Source: Ophiobolus disseminans
Lineage: Eukaryota > Ascomycota > Dothideomycetes > Pleosporales > Phaeosphaeriaceae
Direction: 5' to 3'
Assembly: GCA_010093685.1 (NCBI GenBank)
Contig: MU006232.1
Location: 893,427-957,426, forward strand
Length of the DNA stretch: 64,000 nucleotides
Both the position numbers and the translations under genes were made by a program. The notes below the pieces were generated by a model. It searched no databases and had not been told where the DNA came from. It saw only the letters and a program-made list of their open reading frames with translations. Positions 51,574-63,443 of the stretch are shown here, one piece after another (the first letter of the stretch is position 1; each line of letters starts with the position of its first letter).

Positions 51574-53580
51574 ATGTCTGAGCCACGGCGGTCGACGAGG
51601 GCGCGTGCTCGCGAGGAAGCTGCGCCGGCACCGGAGACGCCAAAAGAGACGCCTGTAAAAGGTGCCAAAGCCACGCTCAAGCGCAAACGAACGAGCATCG
51701 CCGTCAAGGACTCGACACCATCGACGCCCAACGGCGATGCTCCCCAAGGCTCAAAGCAGACATTGCCTCTCAAGATTGGCGAGGGCCTACCGCTACCGAC
51801 GCTCCCCGAACCCCAACCGCTCGAATTGCCCTCGAATGAATGGCAGGACATACAACAGAGCGGCGTGCTCGGCGCATCTATGGAGCGGTCGCGCGCCGTA
51901 TGGGTCTCGGGCGTCAACTTCAGAGTCTTCCATAAGCACTTCAACCAGCCCAAGAAGCCGGCGGACCGGACAGAAGAGCACAAGGCTCTGCAGACACGCC
52001 AAAAGGACCTCCTGAAGAACTTCCCAGAGATACCCGCCAAGACTGCGAGCAAAGAGCCCAGCAACTCTATGACCAAGGAGCCGGCGGAGATGGTGCATGC
52101 GCAGTTAGTCATTGAACCCCATACGTTTCCCATCAGACTGTATGCGCCCAAGGAGCTCGTCAAGCAGGCACCCAAGAAGATCTCTGCACCGTCATCGTAC
52201 GGATCATGGCCGAACCACAATCAGCCTCAGCATAGCCAGCCAAACCAATACACACAGTACAACGCCCATGGCCAGCCCGTTTACCAGCAGAAGCCGCCAC
52301 CGCCGCCACAGCCACGACCACCTCCACCAAAACCCGTCCAGAAAGCGCCCCTTCCCACACCCGGGCCAGCGAGCACCCCAGCGCCAGACCCTGTTATTCA
52401 CATGCTGGCGCAGCGGGCGGGCGTAGATCCAGAGCTGAAGGCAGTCATGAAGATTGTCGCCGCCGGTCAGGCGTCGAAGGACCAGCTCGAGTTCTTCCAG
52501 ACGCATATCAACGAACTGACGGCGGTTCTGGCGAAGCAGAAGGAGGACGCTGCAAAAGCAAAAGCGCTCCCAGCGCCTGCGACACCAACCCCGGTTGCTC
52601 CATCCCCCGCACCAAAAGCGTTACCTCCACCTCCTACACCGCAGCCCGTCGCAGCGCCGCCTCCTCGACCCGTTCAGTCTGTGCAGCCGCAGCAGAGCAC
52701 GCCGAAACCATACAGCCCAACTCCACCTCAAGGCCAGCTACAGCAAGCGCCTCCTGTCCGTCCGGCCCAACCCCCATACCCCAACACCTACACCCAGCCA
52801 CAACAGCAGTACTATCCGCCTCGCCAGGTGTCGTACAACGCCCCTCTACAGCCGACAGGCTACCGGCCGCTAGTCATCCAATTCGAAGAGGGCAACAAGG
52901 ACTTACTACACTTTCCTTCGTACAGCATCTTGGAGTGGCTGCCGAACATGTCCGGGGCCAAGATATCTTTCTTGATTACAAAGATGAAGGCAAAGCCCGA
53001 GCATAATGGTACTGCCAAACCCCCATCGATGCTTGCACCAAAGGCGATTGCTGCCCTGCCACAAAGCGCCACGTCGAATGGAACTTCCAACGTCCCCACT
53101 TCACATAACACAACCCTCGCTCAGGCACCGCAGCATGCAACACCGGGCCAGTTCCAGCTCAACACAGCGAACCCGCCTGCTCAAGTCGCCCCACAGCCTC
53201 GAATAGAAGACTTCGACGAGAAGAACGACATTGCAGATATCGAATTTTACCAGCCCGTTACCGTCCTCCTTCTGACCGACAATCACGAGATCCGAAACGC
53301 GCTTGTTCGCGCGATTCGGCCGCCAGATGTGGTGGAGAGGTACATGGACGAGGTATTCGACAAGTGCAAGCGGGCGGAGGATACATATTTGGCCTTCAGA
53401 CTACCACGAGATGGAGACGCAGACGAGCCACCATCGAAGAGGGCCAGGAGTGGAGACGTCACGCCCGCCGTTGCGACGCCGACCACGGATGCGTTTGGCA
53501 ATACGGGTTCTGGATGGGGATTGACGTTGAGTGGGCTGGAGAAGAAGAAGGCTGGACGCCCTAGGAGGAGTCTGGTCTGA
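51574..53580 (+). CDS. SWC3: Swc3-like subunit of the SWR1 chromatin-remodelling complex
   Basis: SWR1 exchanges H2A for H2A.Z in nucleosomes. Single exon, 668 residues. After a basic N-terminus (RRSTRARAREE) comes the Swc3-type block LPLPTLPEPQPLELPSNEWQ, DIQQSGVLGASMERSRAVWV and VFHKHF. The middle is proline/glutamine-rich (PPPPPQPRPPPPKP). A helical segment (VIHMLAQRAGVDPELKAVMK, then AAGQASKDQLEFFQTHINEL) resembles the conserved segment of fungal homologues. A second globular part (HFPSYSILEWLPNMSGAKIS, QPVTVLLLTDNHEIRNALVR) ends in a KKAGRPRRSLV basic tail. Length and layout agree with fungal Swc3. The assignment rests on pattern recognition of the first block. Confidence 0.75.
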   Translation: MSEPRRSTRARAREEAAPAPETPKETPVKGAKATLKRKRTSIAVKDSTPSTPNGDAPQGSKQTLPLKIGEGLPLPTLPEPQPLELPSNEWQDIQQSGVLGASMERSRAVWVSGVNFRVFHKHFNQPKKPADRTEEHKALQTRQKDLLKNFPEIPAKTASKEPSNSMTKEPAEMVHAQLVIEPHTFPIRLYAPKELVKQAPKKISAPSSYGSWPNHNQPQHSQPNQYTQYNAHGQPVYQQKPPPPPQPRPPPPKPVQKAPLPTPGPASTPAPDPVIHMLAQRAGVDPELKAVMKIVAAGQASKDQLEFFQTHINELTAVLAKQKEDAAKAKALPAPATPTPVAPSPAPKALPPPPTPQPVAAPPPRPVQSVQPQQSTPKPYSPTPPQGQLQQAPPVRPAQPPYPNTYTQPQQQYYPPRQVSYNAPLQPTGYRPLVIQFEEGNKDLLHFPSYSILEWLPNMSGAKISFLITKMKAKPEHNGTAKPPSMLAPKAIAALPQSATSNGTSNVPTSHNTTLAQAPQHATPGQFQLNTANPPAQVAPQPRIEDFDEKNDIADIEFYQPVTVLLLTDNHEIRNALVRAIRPPDVVERYMDEVFDKCKRAEDTYLAFRLPRDGDADEPPSKRARSGDVTPAVATPTTDAFGNTGSGWGLTLSGLEKKKAGRPRRSLV

Positions 53581-53974
53581 GACGGAGGAGTAGAAATGCG
53601 AGCAACGAGAGCTCTTCTGTTTGAATATAAATCAATGATACCCAGCACGGCTAATATGGCTGTCGCAATGTACAACCTCTACACATTCTGAAATTATGAA
53701 AGACAACTACGATCTTTTGCATGTGAATAACTTCAGCCCTACTCGACAAGCAAACCACTAAAATGACATGTCAAAATCTCCTTCCAAACCACGCCAAGCC
53801 CATACCTTCCTATTTCAGCCTAGCCCTCCACCATGTTATCTCTCTCGGCCTCCTCCGTCCACGCTCAATCCCCATCACTTGCACCTTCCGCCCATGTCCA
53901 CCCTGCAGTAGCGCCTTCCCTTTTCCCTTTTCCTTCTTCCATCATCTAAACCCAAACACCCCTGGCTGCCGAAG
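53581..53974. other. Intergenic region, 394 bp
   Basis: 3' flank of Swc3 and the C/T-rich leader of the ABHD12-like gene. No gene seen. Confidence 0.5.
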
Positions 53975-55654
53975 ATGCCGGCCCTGCAGTCCATCTTCAT
54001 CAAGGCGTACTGGGCGCTAGCCGGCGTGGGTATCCTATGGGCTGTGGCTATTGGGAGCTTGTTGATTCCGACGGTGCAGAGGAAGTGAGTTTTGAAGTTT
54101 AGGAGGGTGGTTTGATGGGGGGATGGTGCTGATTACGTGGCTTAGTGCGTTGTATGCGCATAAGATATCGACGAATTTTTGGCATAATGTGTCTAATCCC
54201 GAGGAGTTTGGGTTTGCTAGTGAGTTCTATCCCTTTATTTCTATATGTTTGGTCTGAATGTGTCGTTTGTTCATTGTTATTCTTAGTATGGTCGAAACTA
54301 ACAGATTAATTAGAGGGCCAGGTCCAACCCTTTTGGCTGGATACGTCGGATGGCGAGAGGCTGTTTTGCTATCATGTTTTGCCGCTGGATGTGTATCTTG
54401 AACATGAGAGTGAGCTTGTTCAGGCTGTTACTACGGGTGAAGTTGTGGATGAGTTGGAGAGTACGGTAGGAGCGAAGTTGCTTAAGAGAGATGCTGAGAG
54501 TCGGGTTGTGGTCAACTTTCATGGAGTGAGTCCTTTTTCTATCTCGTTGTGTGGTTCCGTTTTCTTCTCTCAATCATCTTCTTCTCAAATTCTCAAATTT
54601 CTTCTGCTCTCCTTCCATTCATTCCGTCTCAATCTTCGTTTTCCTTCAACACTCTGTGTCATGCTCGCCAAGTTTTCGGCGTACTTCATCCCAGATCTAC
54701 ATCCGACTTTGCTTTCGACTTTTCCCACATCTTGTCTACCTACTTCCCATAGGCATCATCTGACAAACCTCATAGAACGCAGGCCACATCGCCCAAGGCT
54801 ACCGTCCCTCAACCTACCGCTCCATCTCCGGCATCCCCCACACCCACCTCCTAACATGCGACTACCGCGGCTTCGGACTCTCCTCTCTCAACAACCCTCC
54901 ACACATCCCCACGGAAAAAGGCATCATAACCGACGCCATCTCCCTCCTCTCCTACATCCAAACCTCCCTCCACCACCCCCCATCCCGCACCGTCCTCCTC
55001 GGCCAAAGCCTCGGCACAGCAATTACAGCCGCCAGCGCCCTCTACTTCGCCGACCCGTCCTCCACCGAGCTACCCACGAATCTAACCCACCCGATCCCCC
55101 GCCCCGCCTCCCCTTCAACCTTCGCCTCCATCATCCTCGTCGCCCCCTTCCGCGACCTCCCCACCCTGCTCCAAACCTACGCCATCGCCGGCCTCATCCC
55201 CATCCTCAAGCCCCTGCGCGGCTACCCCAGAATCTCAAAGTTCCTCGCAACCAAAATCCTCGACCATTGGCGCACTTTACCGCGCCTATCCGCTCTTATA
55301 CGCACCACATCCACCACGAAGTCCCGCGTGCACATACACATCCTGCACGCGCGCAACGATGCGGATATTTCGTTTCGTGAGTCTGAGGGACTTTATCAGC
55401 CGCTGCAGAGCGTGATGCTGGGCGAGGAGGGCGCGAGTGCGACGGAGGAGCGGAGGAGTATACATGGTGGGGAGAGGGTGAAGAGGGGGGCTTTTGCGTA
55501 TAAGAAAGTTGAGGATGCGGGGGGGCGCAGGGTGGTGGAGCTTGAGGTGGTGAGGTATGGGGGGCATAATGAGGTTGTGGGGTGGACGCAGGTTGCGCTT
55601 GCGGTGCGGAGGGGGTTTGAGAGGGGGAGGAGGGTGGGGGTGGATGAGGAGTAA
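53975..55654 (+). CDS. ABHD12-like membrane-anchored alpha/beta hydrolase
   Basis: Exons 53975-54084, 54146-54219, 54314-54525 and 54776-55654 (introns 61, 94 and 250 bp) give 424 residues. One N-terminal transmembrane helix (ALAGVGILWAVAIGSLLIPT) anchors the protein. The hydrolase domain follows: NFHGNAGHIAQGYRP oxyanion loop spanning the third intron, DYRGFGLSS, LLGQSLGTAI (nucleophile Ser), VAPFRDLPTL, HILHARNDADI (acid) and RYGGHNEVV (catalytic His). This layout fits lysophospholipase/monoacylglycerol-lipase-like ABHD12/13 enzymes of internal membranes. The 250-bp third intron is the longest found here. A 333-codon shadow ORF in another frame of exon 4 is not a gene. Confidence 0.85.
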
Positions 55655-55922
55655 GGATTGTGTGGAAGCAGATAGAGACAGATGTGTAATTTTTGATTTG
55701 ATGGGTATTGGAGATTGGATATCATTTCAGGCCCTGCATCATATCATGCGGTCAGGCAATATATGTACAAAATATACTACACCACAAATCTCTATATCCC
55801 CCATCCTACACCTAAACCATGAGTCTATGCAAGTCATATCTTTTTTATCCTCGGGTATACAAACGCCCTAAGAGTCTCCCATCGTAATCATCATCTCCAT
55901 TCCCATTCCCATCCCCTACCAC

Positions 55923-58428
55923 TCAATTATTCCTATCCTTCTGCTCCTTCTCATACTTCGCAATCAACTCGCGCTGCAGCTGCGGCGGCGCCGGACTATA
56001 ATGACTAAACTCCATGCTAAACTCGCCTTTACCCTGCGTACTCGCGCGCAACTGACTGCTAAACCCAAACATGCTGTTCAGACTGCAGTCCGCGTAGACA
56101 GTAAAGTCCTCGGGGCCGATTTCCGTGTCATTGATGACAGAGTTGCGCTTATTCAGCAGGCCGACGACGTTACCCTGGAACTCGTTTGGCGCGGTGATTG
56201 TCGTCTTCATGAGCGGTTCGAGGACCTGGGGTGCACCGGCTTGGAAGGCTTTGCGGAAAGCTTGCTGGGTGGCGTTTTTGAAAGACATTTCTGAGGAATC
56301 GACGGCGTGCGTGGCACCGTCGTTGATAATCATTGTTGCGCCCAGGACTCTGTGACCGAGGAGCGGTCCCTTTTGTGTAGATGCCATGAAGCCCTTTTCG
56401 CACGCGAAGAGGAACTTCTCCGAGATGGTTCCGCCGGAGATTTGCTGCTCGAACTTGTTTTCATCCAGGGACTCGCTGGGTTCCATCCAGCCGACGACGC
56501 GTGCAAAGTCTCCGGATCCTCCACTCTGTTTTTTGAGCGTGTGGTCGAAGTTGACGCGCTTGGTGAGGGTTTCGCGGTATGCGACTTGGGGCTGGCCTGT
56601 TTCGCACTCGACTTTGTATTCGCGGCGCATGCGCTCGACGTAGATATCGAGATGCAGTTCGCCCATGCCGGAGATGACAGTCTCTTGTGATTCGGCGTCG
56701 ACGTGGACTCGGAAGGTGGGGTCTTCGCGGGTGAAGCGGCTCATTGCTTTACTGAAGTTGGGGGTATCTTTGGTGTGCTTGGGCTTGATCGAGAGGGAGA
56801 TGACGGGTTCGGGGACAAACATGGAAGTCTAGGTAGTCAGTACTATATCGTCCGTAGAGTGCAAGGGTCTTACCATGGTGTATCCAAGACCGCCGTCAGT
56901 GAAAGTGTCACCAGACGCGCAGTCGACGCCGAACACTGCGCAAATCTCTCCAGCGCCAATCTCTGGGATTTCCTCCATGTCGTTGGAGTGCATGCGCACA
57001 ATCTTGGGTATCCTGACCTTCTTGTCTGACCGCGCATTAAACACGTTCATGCCCTTCTTTAGAGTGCCCTGGTATACACGAATGTACGTCAGTTGCCCGA
57101 AGGTGCTCTCTTCAAGCTTGAAGGCCAGGCCGACGAACGGCAACGAGTTGTATGAGACCAGCTTGACCGGCGCCTCCTTCCGCTTCTTGTCCAATGCCAT
57201 GTTCTCAACCTCGGAGGGATTCGGTAGGTAATCGCATACGGCGTCGAGCATCGGCTGGACGGACTTGTCGGCGAGCGCGGAGCCCATCATGACAGGCGTA
57301 AACTTGAGGGAGATGGTCGCCCGTCGGATCGCAGCCTTGATCTGTAGAATGGAGGGCTCCTGCTCCTCGAGGAACATCTCGGCAATCTCATCATCGACAT
57401 CTGCCAAAGTTTCAATAAGCTTCTGCCTCTTCTCCTTGCAGAGCTCGAGTATGTCTGCGGGTATTTCGTCCGTCTCCACGATAGTCTCGCCCTTGGGGCC
57501 CTCGTTGTAGATGGCCTTCATACGGATCAGATCCACCACGCCCTTGAAGCTATCCTCACGCCCGATGGGGACTTGGAGTGCCGCAGCCGGTATGCGCAGC
57601 TTCTGGTTGATCTGCTCGACCGCCTTCCAGGGATTGGCGCCCATGCGGTCCATCTTGTTGACAAAGGATATCCTGGGAATGTTGTATCTCCGCATTTGCC
57701 TGTCGACTGTGATGGTCTGACTTTGCACACCGCTGACGGCGCAGAGAATCATGACGGCTCCGTCGAGCACACGCAACGCTCGTTCTACCTCAATCGTGAA
57801 GTCGATATGGCCAGGCGTGTCGATCAAGTTGATGTGGTACTTCTCCTCCTTGCCGTCATCGTTCTTCTTCACCCAGTCGCAGAAGGTGGCCGCAGACTGG
57901 ATTGTGATTCCCTTCTCACGCTCGAGGTCCATCGAGTCCATCTTTGCGCCAACCGAGTCTTTGCCCCGCACTTCGTGTATGCTGTTGATACGTCCGGTGT
58001 AGAATAAGACACGTTCGGTGGCGGTCGTCTTGCCTGAGTCGATGTGTGCAGCGATGCCGATGTTGCGTACTCGCGACAGTCGCTCCCACTCAACAGGATC
58101 CAAGTTCTCGACAATCTTCTCCTGCGTCAGCGTTGACGGGTCCTCCTTCGCTTGCTCCAACCTGCAATTTGCATTAGCCCTCAATTGCCTCTCCCGCCAT
58201 GCCATGCACGACGTACACTTGTGCAGCTGCTGACTGCCATCTTCTCTGTGGCTGTGTCTGCTGGCTGCTTATCCACGTGTCTGTCTTTGTGCCATTTGTG
58301 TAGCGTGTCCGCGACGCTGCAACAGTCGAGAGAGCGCATCTTGAAGGAATGCGGGAGGCCGAACCGGTGGACCCACGAAGACAGCCGGAGGCAAGCGATT
58401 GCGCCCGAACGAGGGATTGCACCCTCAT
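55923..58428 (-). CDS. MEF1: Mitochondrial translation elongation factor G1
   Basis: GTPase translocating mitochondrial ribosomes. Exons 58428-58217, 58161-56874 and 56828-55923 (introns 55 and 45 bp) give 801 residues. The first exon encodes a classic presequence, rich in R/S/A with no acids (MRVQSLVRAQSLASGCLRGS); the later ATG at 58205 would miss it. GTPase motifs are AHIDSGKTT (G1), the REKGITIQ switch I end, DTPGHIDF (G3) and NKMD (G4), followed by domain II (IRVYQGTLKKGMNVF), the GMGELHLDIYVERMRREY domain III/IV junction and the LLGHRVLGATMIINDGATHA domain IV. The C-terminus ends EKEQKDRNN. Highly conserved; assignment is secure. Confidence 0.95.
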
Positions 58429-58989
58429 CTTGAGTCGCTGTGTGACACGAGAGATTGATTGAAAAGAAGGGACGACAATCAGGTCTGATGGTCTCTGAGC
58501 TGTGTATGGCGCTACTCGAAAAAGTTGGGGCTGCGGAGTTTTTCGGGGGTGTCAATCAGGTGCTACCGCGTGCGTCTCGCGAGCCCCTCTTCCTGCTGAC
58601 TCGCATCCATCACCAGGGAACAAGGAAACGCTTTCAACTAATGATGAGTTGGATTGATAGTGTACAACCTTTGTCTAGCAAACTAGACAAAATCCAGGCC
58701 TCCATGGCTTGTGTGACATTCTGCAACCATGTAATTGTACCCAAAAGCCCTCGCCAGAAGTCGCCCCAGGTCACACAGTTACCCAAACGACCTTCCGAAA
58801 TGTATACACCAAACAGACGCTCCGGAAAATGCTAGTGAGAGTAGAGAAAAACAGACGCTACAGAAACAGAAGTTGGTCCCACCCTGAACCTGGAATAACG
58901 GGGAACTGATGCTACTCGCTCTGATTGATCAGAGCGCGTACTCGACGGCCCAATGCAGCTGACGATGCACGAACTGCGGGGCTGCGCGT
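58429..58989. other. Intergenic region, 561 bp
   Basis: Upstream region of MEF1 and 3' flank of the low-complexity gene. No gene supported. Confidence 0.5.
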
Positions 58990-61420
58990 CTAACGCACTG
59001 TAGTCTCCCCTTCAGTTTGACGAGGTAGCGTGGCGGTGACAGACGCATCCGTCTCCTGAGCGGGTGACGCGACTGTGGTCGGCTCTTCAGATGCGCCTGG
59101 TGCGGCATCATCTTCTGTGGCCTCCTCGTTTGCGGCCGTGCCATTGCTCTTGGAGTCGTCTGCATCGTGCCCATTGCTGGTAACAACATCCTTGGCCTTC
59201 GCAGCCACCTCTTCAACCTTCTTCTTGCCTTTCTGTAAAATGCCGACAGGGGCCTTTGTGCTTTTGTGAGGGGGAGAAGCAGGCTTATCGTGTGTCTTGC
59301 TGGCACTGGCTGCCGTAGGCCGCATCATGCGCGAGAGGAAATCGCCTTTGGGCGCACCCCCGGTGGCCGACGCGCGCGAATCTGGACGCTTAGGGGCAGC
59401 GGCAGCGGGTGCAAGGGAGGGCCTCGACGACCGTGTACCTGGCGCAACAGCCTTGGGACGGGTGGTGGTGGATGTTTTGCGGGCAATTTTCGACTCCTCG
59501 CCATGTTTCGCAGCCGATGCCGCCGTGGGTGCAATCAGGTGCGAGGGAAGCCTGACGGGGCGCGTGGGGGATTTTGGAGCAGGTTTCTTGAAACCAGTCG
59601 TGGTAGTACTAGATCATGTCAGAAAGTTGAAAACGTTAATTGTTGAGTTTTCTTCACCTGGCAGTAGTGCTGATCGTCGCAGGCTTGGTAACAGCCGGCT
59701 TCTTGTTCTCCGAGGATACGGTCCTGGTCTTGGAAGCCGTGCTTGCTGATGAAGACGCGCCCGGGCGTAGAGACAAGCGGCTCGTCTTTGACGGAGCAGC
59801 TTTGACGGGCTCTTTCGCAATCGTAGGCCTAGGCTCTGCTTTTGCACTCGCAGGCTTAGGGTCTACTCTCGGGGCGGCTGCTTTTGGCTCTGCTTTTGAA
59901 ACAGTGGGCTTGGCCGTAGGAAGTTTCGCCTTTGCTGCGGCTGGGCTGGCTTTCGCTGCTGGTGCGGCAGGGGCAAGCTTGGGGGTTGTCGGCGTTCTGG
60001 GGATCGACCTTGGGAGAGGGCTCTTGCCTGCTGCAACCTTGGACGCAGAGGCCTTTGCGGTGGATATTGCTGCTGGCTTCCTGATCTCAGGCTTGACCTT
60101 CACTGGCGTCCCATTTGTCTTCGCCTTGCTTTCAGTCGGCTTCGGTGTGGGAGCGGCAGGCTCAGGTGTGCTTGGGGCACGCAGTGGTTCGGCTGGAGGA
60201 GGCAGCGCCTGACTGTCTGAGACGGTGGCCTCATCGGTAGGGTCTGCTGGTTTCAGTGAGGCCTCTTCCTGCGCTCCCGTTACAACCTTGTCCGGATTTT
60301 CAGGAGCGACATCGGGTATCGGAGTGGCGACCGGTTCGGCTTCAGTAGTTGGGGCAGCGAGTGGCTCCTCTTCGACTTTCGTAGGAATCGAGGGCGGCGC
60401 AGGCGCATTGTCAGATGGAGTCGAGGCTGGCTTCTCCTCAGACTCAGCAGGAGCGGCGGCCGATGTCTCTTCAACTGGGGCTGCAGTGGGTTCTGGCTCG
60501 CTCTTCGTCGGCGTTTTCGGTTCCGCTGGGGTCGGCGCATCGTTGGACGGAGCGACAATTGGCTGTTCTTGCGCCTCGGGTTGAGCCTCAACAGGGGCCT
60601 CCTCAGCGGGCTCAGCAACGGGCGTTTCTTCTGGCTTCACAAGCGTCGGAGCTGGCACTGGCGCCTCAGTCTTGACGACTGCCGCCGGCTTCTCCTCGGT
60701 CTTAGCAGGCTCGTCGGCGGTAGGGACGACAGTGGGCTTCTCCTGCGCCTTGGGCTTCGCCGGCGTCTCAGTCTTTGCCTTTGCCAACGCCTCAATCTTT
60801 GCCTTTACTGGCGTCTCCGTCTTTGTCTTTGCCGGCGTCTCAGTGCGTGTGAGTTTAGCCGGCTTCTTCTTCTCCTTGACGGGCGTTTGTGGTGGCTGCA
60901 CGGGGGCCTCCTCCTTGGCCGGCGCAGTCTCGATCTTGGCTGGTTCGGCCGCAGAAGGCGCAGGGAAGTCGGAGCCCTTCATGATGGCGCCTAGGTTGGC
61001 CATGTCTTCTGCTGGCTCTGCGCGAATGGGCGGTGCGGGTATCGATGATTCACGCGACGCGACTGCCTCCTCGGGCACGGCTTCCGCAACGGAGACGCTC
61101 TTCTCGCGGTCCTCCTTCTCCTGGCTGACCTCCTTCTTCAGCTCCGCAATGCCCTCAGCGTTGTCCTGCGAGACGTGGAAGCTCTCCCGGCGGTGCGCGG
61201 TGACGCTGTTGGTGGGCGTGCCCTTGGTGGTGCCGAGGTCGGGCGGCGGAATGGGCGCCGTGGGCTCGACGGATATGAAGGAGGCGCGCACCTTGGGCGT
61301 CGGCCGGCTCTCTTCCTCGGGTGCTGCTGGCGTGTCGCCTGGGGAACGGCCGCGGGGCTCAGGAGATGCGGCGCCTTGGTTCTCAAACATCGCCCGCAAG
61401 TTGCGGACGCCGGATGACAT
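58990..61420 (-). CDS. Low-complexity P/A/K/E-rich protein, conserved N- and C-terminal segments
   Basis: Exons 61420-59658 and 59608-58990 (49-bp intron, GTGAAG..ATCTAG) give 793 residues. It opens with MSSGVRNLRAMFEN, a start shared by a group of filamentous-fungal proteins of unknown role. The middle ~500 residues are disordered, with imperfect repeats built from TETPAKTKTETPVKAK and PAAPVEE-type units. A short conserved stretch (RPVRLPSHLIAPTAASAAKH) follows the splice junction; then a basic RKTSTTTRPKAV segment and a C-terminal GKKKVEEVAAKAKDVV helix. Layout recalls actin-patch or cytoskeletal adaptor proteins, but that is only analogy. Long plus-strand ORFs across it are shadows of its biased codons. 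Confidence 0.75.
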
Positions 61421-61889
61421 GGCTGCAGTGGCAAAAGAGCGTCAGTGTCTGGGCGTCTCTATGTGTGTCTTTGGTGGTGCGTCGTCGGGCTGGTGGGTGT
61501 GCAAGCGACAGCGTGCGAGATGAAGTGGTGGGTGCTTGGGGATGAAACACCAATTTGTTTATGTACAAGCAGTGACGACGTTGCACAGGGTTTCGGGTGG
61601 GGATGCACTCACAACGATTGATTCAATCAACGGTGCTCAAGAGTCTACGGGATGGGTCTGGCGATTGGAGTGCGAGACTGCAGGTGTGCGAATAGGAGAA
61701 CGGGCGCGCACAGGAGTCGCTGCTGTCCCGAGCAACCAAAACAGAAGGCCCAGGCCACAAAATCCCTAGCTCGGCGGTGACGTCCCGCATGTCACAGCTC
61801 GCAGCTGCTAACAAGCCATACTGCTGCTATGAACATAACTTAGATAGCAAAGTCATAGTGCTATACTATACCACTTTGAAGTATTGAAA

Positions 61890-61920
61890 ACTATCTTATG
61901 AAGATAGTCTATCGAGATAG
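61890..61920. repeat. Two adjacent short inverted repeats
   Basis: ACTATCTT (61890-61897) and AAGATAGT (61901-61908) form a perfect 8-bp stem with a 3-base loop; CTATC (61909-61913) and GATAG (61916-61920) form a second stem immediately after. They lie at the edge of the AT-rich region. Confidence 0.6.
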
Positions 61921-61954
61921 TCTAGTCCGTTGTTCTGCAAGGTGGCAGCTAACT

Positions 61955-62660
61955 GGGAATGACTAAGCTGTCCATCATGTCCTGACGAACGAACGAACTC
62001 TGCATCTGTCTCCATGCTTCTACGTACTTGCCTACCAACGCGTCTTCTATCAGCACCATGTTTCTCCGCGCCGACGAAATCGATTGAGCGTTCTTGCCAA
62101 GTGCTTCCCCATGAATTCCGCCAACCGCAGCTGGGTTGGGGTTGGCTTCCTCTGCGCCGGCTGTCGGCGATGGCTCTTGAACTGAGACACACCATCTTTC
62201 TGGAAGACCGAGAACAAGACTAAACCAAACAATGATTCAATCACTCATAGCATGAGGAGGAATCCACCCGGACCAAGCATCTTGTGATCATTGGCGGTTG
62301 TATCAACAAGGTTATACTTGGCGTGTACGCAGTCCTTTGCCAGCACGACCTGCACAAGCTCGACTGACGGCTCGCTTTTGGTGTCGAGCACGCGATAGCC
62401 CACGAAAGGACACCTTTTGGAGCGCTTCCTAACAGCTGCCACCAACGAAAACGAGATGTCCGTTCTGGGTATGTGATTGATCTTCCTAGACTTGTCAATA
62501 GTGGAAACATTCCTGGCGTTGTAATTCTTGTTCCAGCGCCCATATCTGGGATGCCGATAAGTCCGTCGTTGGGATGCTTCACAATCAGAAGCACGAAGAA
62601 GTCCTCGAGGTAAACGGATTTATGCGGTGTTAATCAGGGCATAATCTTCCATCGCAGACG
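61955..62660 (-). pseudogene. Possible decayed gene, minus strand
   Basis: Successive coding-like stretches in different frames: a start MEDYALINTA stopped by TAA near 62630; in that frame after the stop, NKNYNARNVSTIDKSRKINH then KRCPFVGYRVLDTKSEPSVE to a TGA at 62245; then, in another frame, VQEPSPTAGAEEANPNPAAV and NMVLIEDALVGKYVEAWRQM to a TAG near 61955. Composition resembles protein more than random DNA, yet no intron set joins the pieces. Family unknown. It may be a pseudogene or chance. Confidence 0.3.
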
Positions 62661-63443
62661 CCGCGCCCCTTCCTTCCGAAGTGCCGAAAATGAGCTGAAT
62701 TTGGATCTGGTTCCAATTGCCAACGCTGCAATGAGCTAGTCTACTACCCTCGAGTCCTATCAAATCATGGACGGAGGCACGCAAATCCTAGTGTAATGCG
62801 ACCGAGCCTATGCAAAAGAGCCTATACAGAGATACTGAGTGCCGTTCTGCGCCATTCCTACCATACTATAGTGCTTCTTTATTCGACTGCTCAGACCTCC
62901 ACCATTACCTACGATCCAGTTCGATCTTAGCTGCTTTTATCAGCTGTTTGGTCGTTAGGATGAGCAGTATCACTTTGGACATAGTGACTTATTTCAATTA
63001 TACCGAGGCAACGCACTACACGGCGGGGCGGTACAGTAAGACAGGGCGTCTCTCTTACTAACCTAGGTAGGACTTTAACTTGCGGACTCGGTGCTTATGT
63101 ATGCGCGCAGGGCGAACTTTAACTCACTGACAAACCAGAATATCAGGATATCAAGTTAATCACTATTGCCACACGGATTTGATGCGCACCTAGAGGAGCT
63201 ACCACGCCTTGTATTTGACTAACAAAATTCCTGTATACCAAAAAAGATACGCTGACTACATCCGCGCCGCAAGCTGTGCCACTTTGAAATCGCACGTAGG
63301 CAGGAAGCTAAAATTGGTCCAAATTGCTTTTATACCTCTATCTTGTCACTACACTGGCTTCTGTATAACCCCTCATCATTGACTTTACGAAGTAAAGTGA
63401 TCCCAGTCTGTTCCAGCTAACTTCTTTGCTGGCATTGCGCATC

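Larger units (their letters stand above)
61421..63443. other. Intergenic, partly AT-rich region with decayed coding traces
   Basis: 2 kb upstream of the low-complexity gene and of the flavin monooxygenase. 61421-61800 looks like ordinary promoter DNA. From 61800 it becomes AT-rich and contains adjacent hairpins and fragments with coding-like composition, listed separately. No intact gene supported. Confidence 0.5.

Noticed and set aside
54379..55380. 333-codon plus-strand ORF
   Set aside because: Overlaps exons and intron 3 of the ABHD12-like gene in another frame; a P/H/R-rich artefact of biased codons.
59640..61523. Several long plus-strand ORFs (G/A/S-rich)
   Set aside because: Antisense shadow of the low-complexity P/A/K-rich gene; no domains or splice support.
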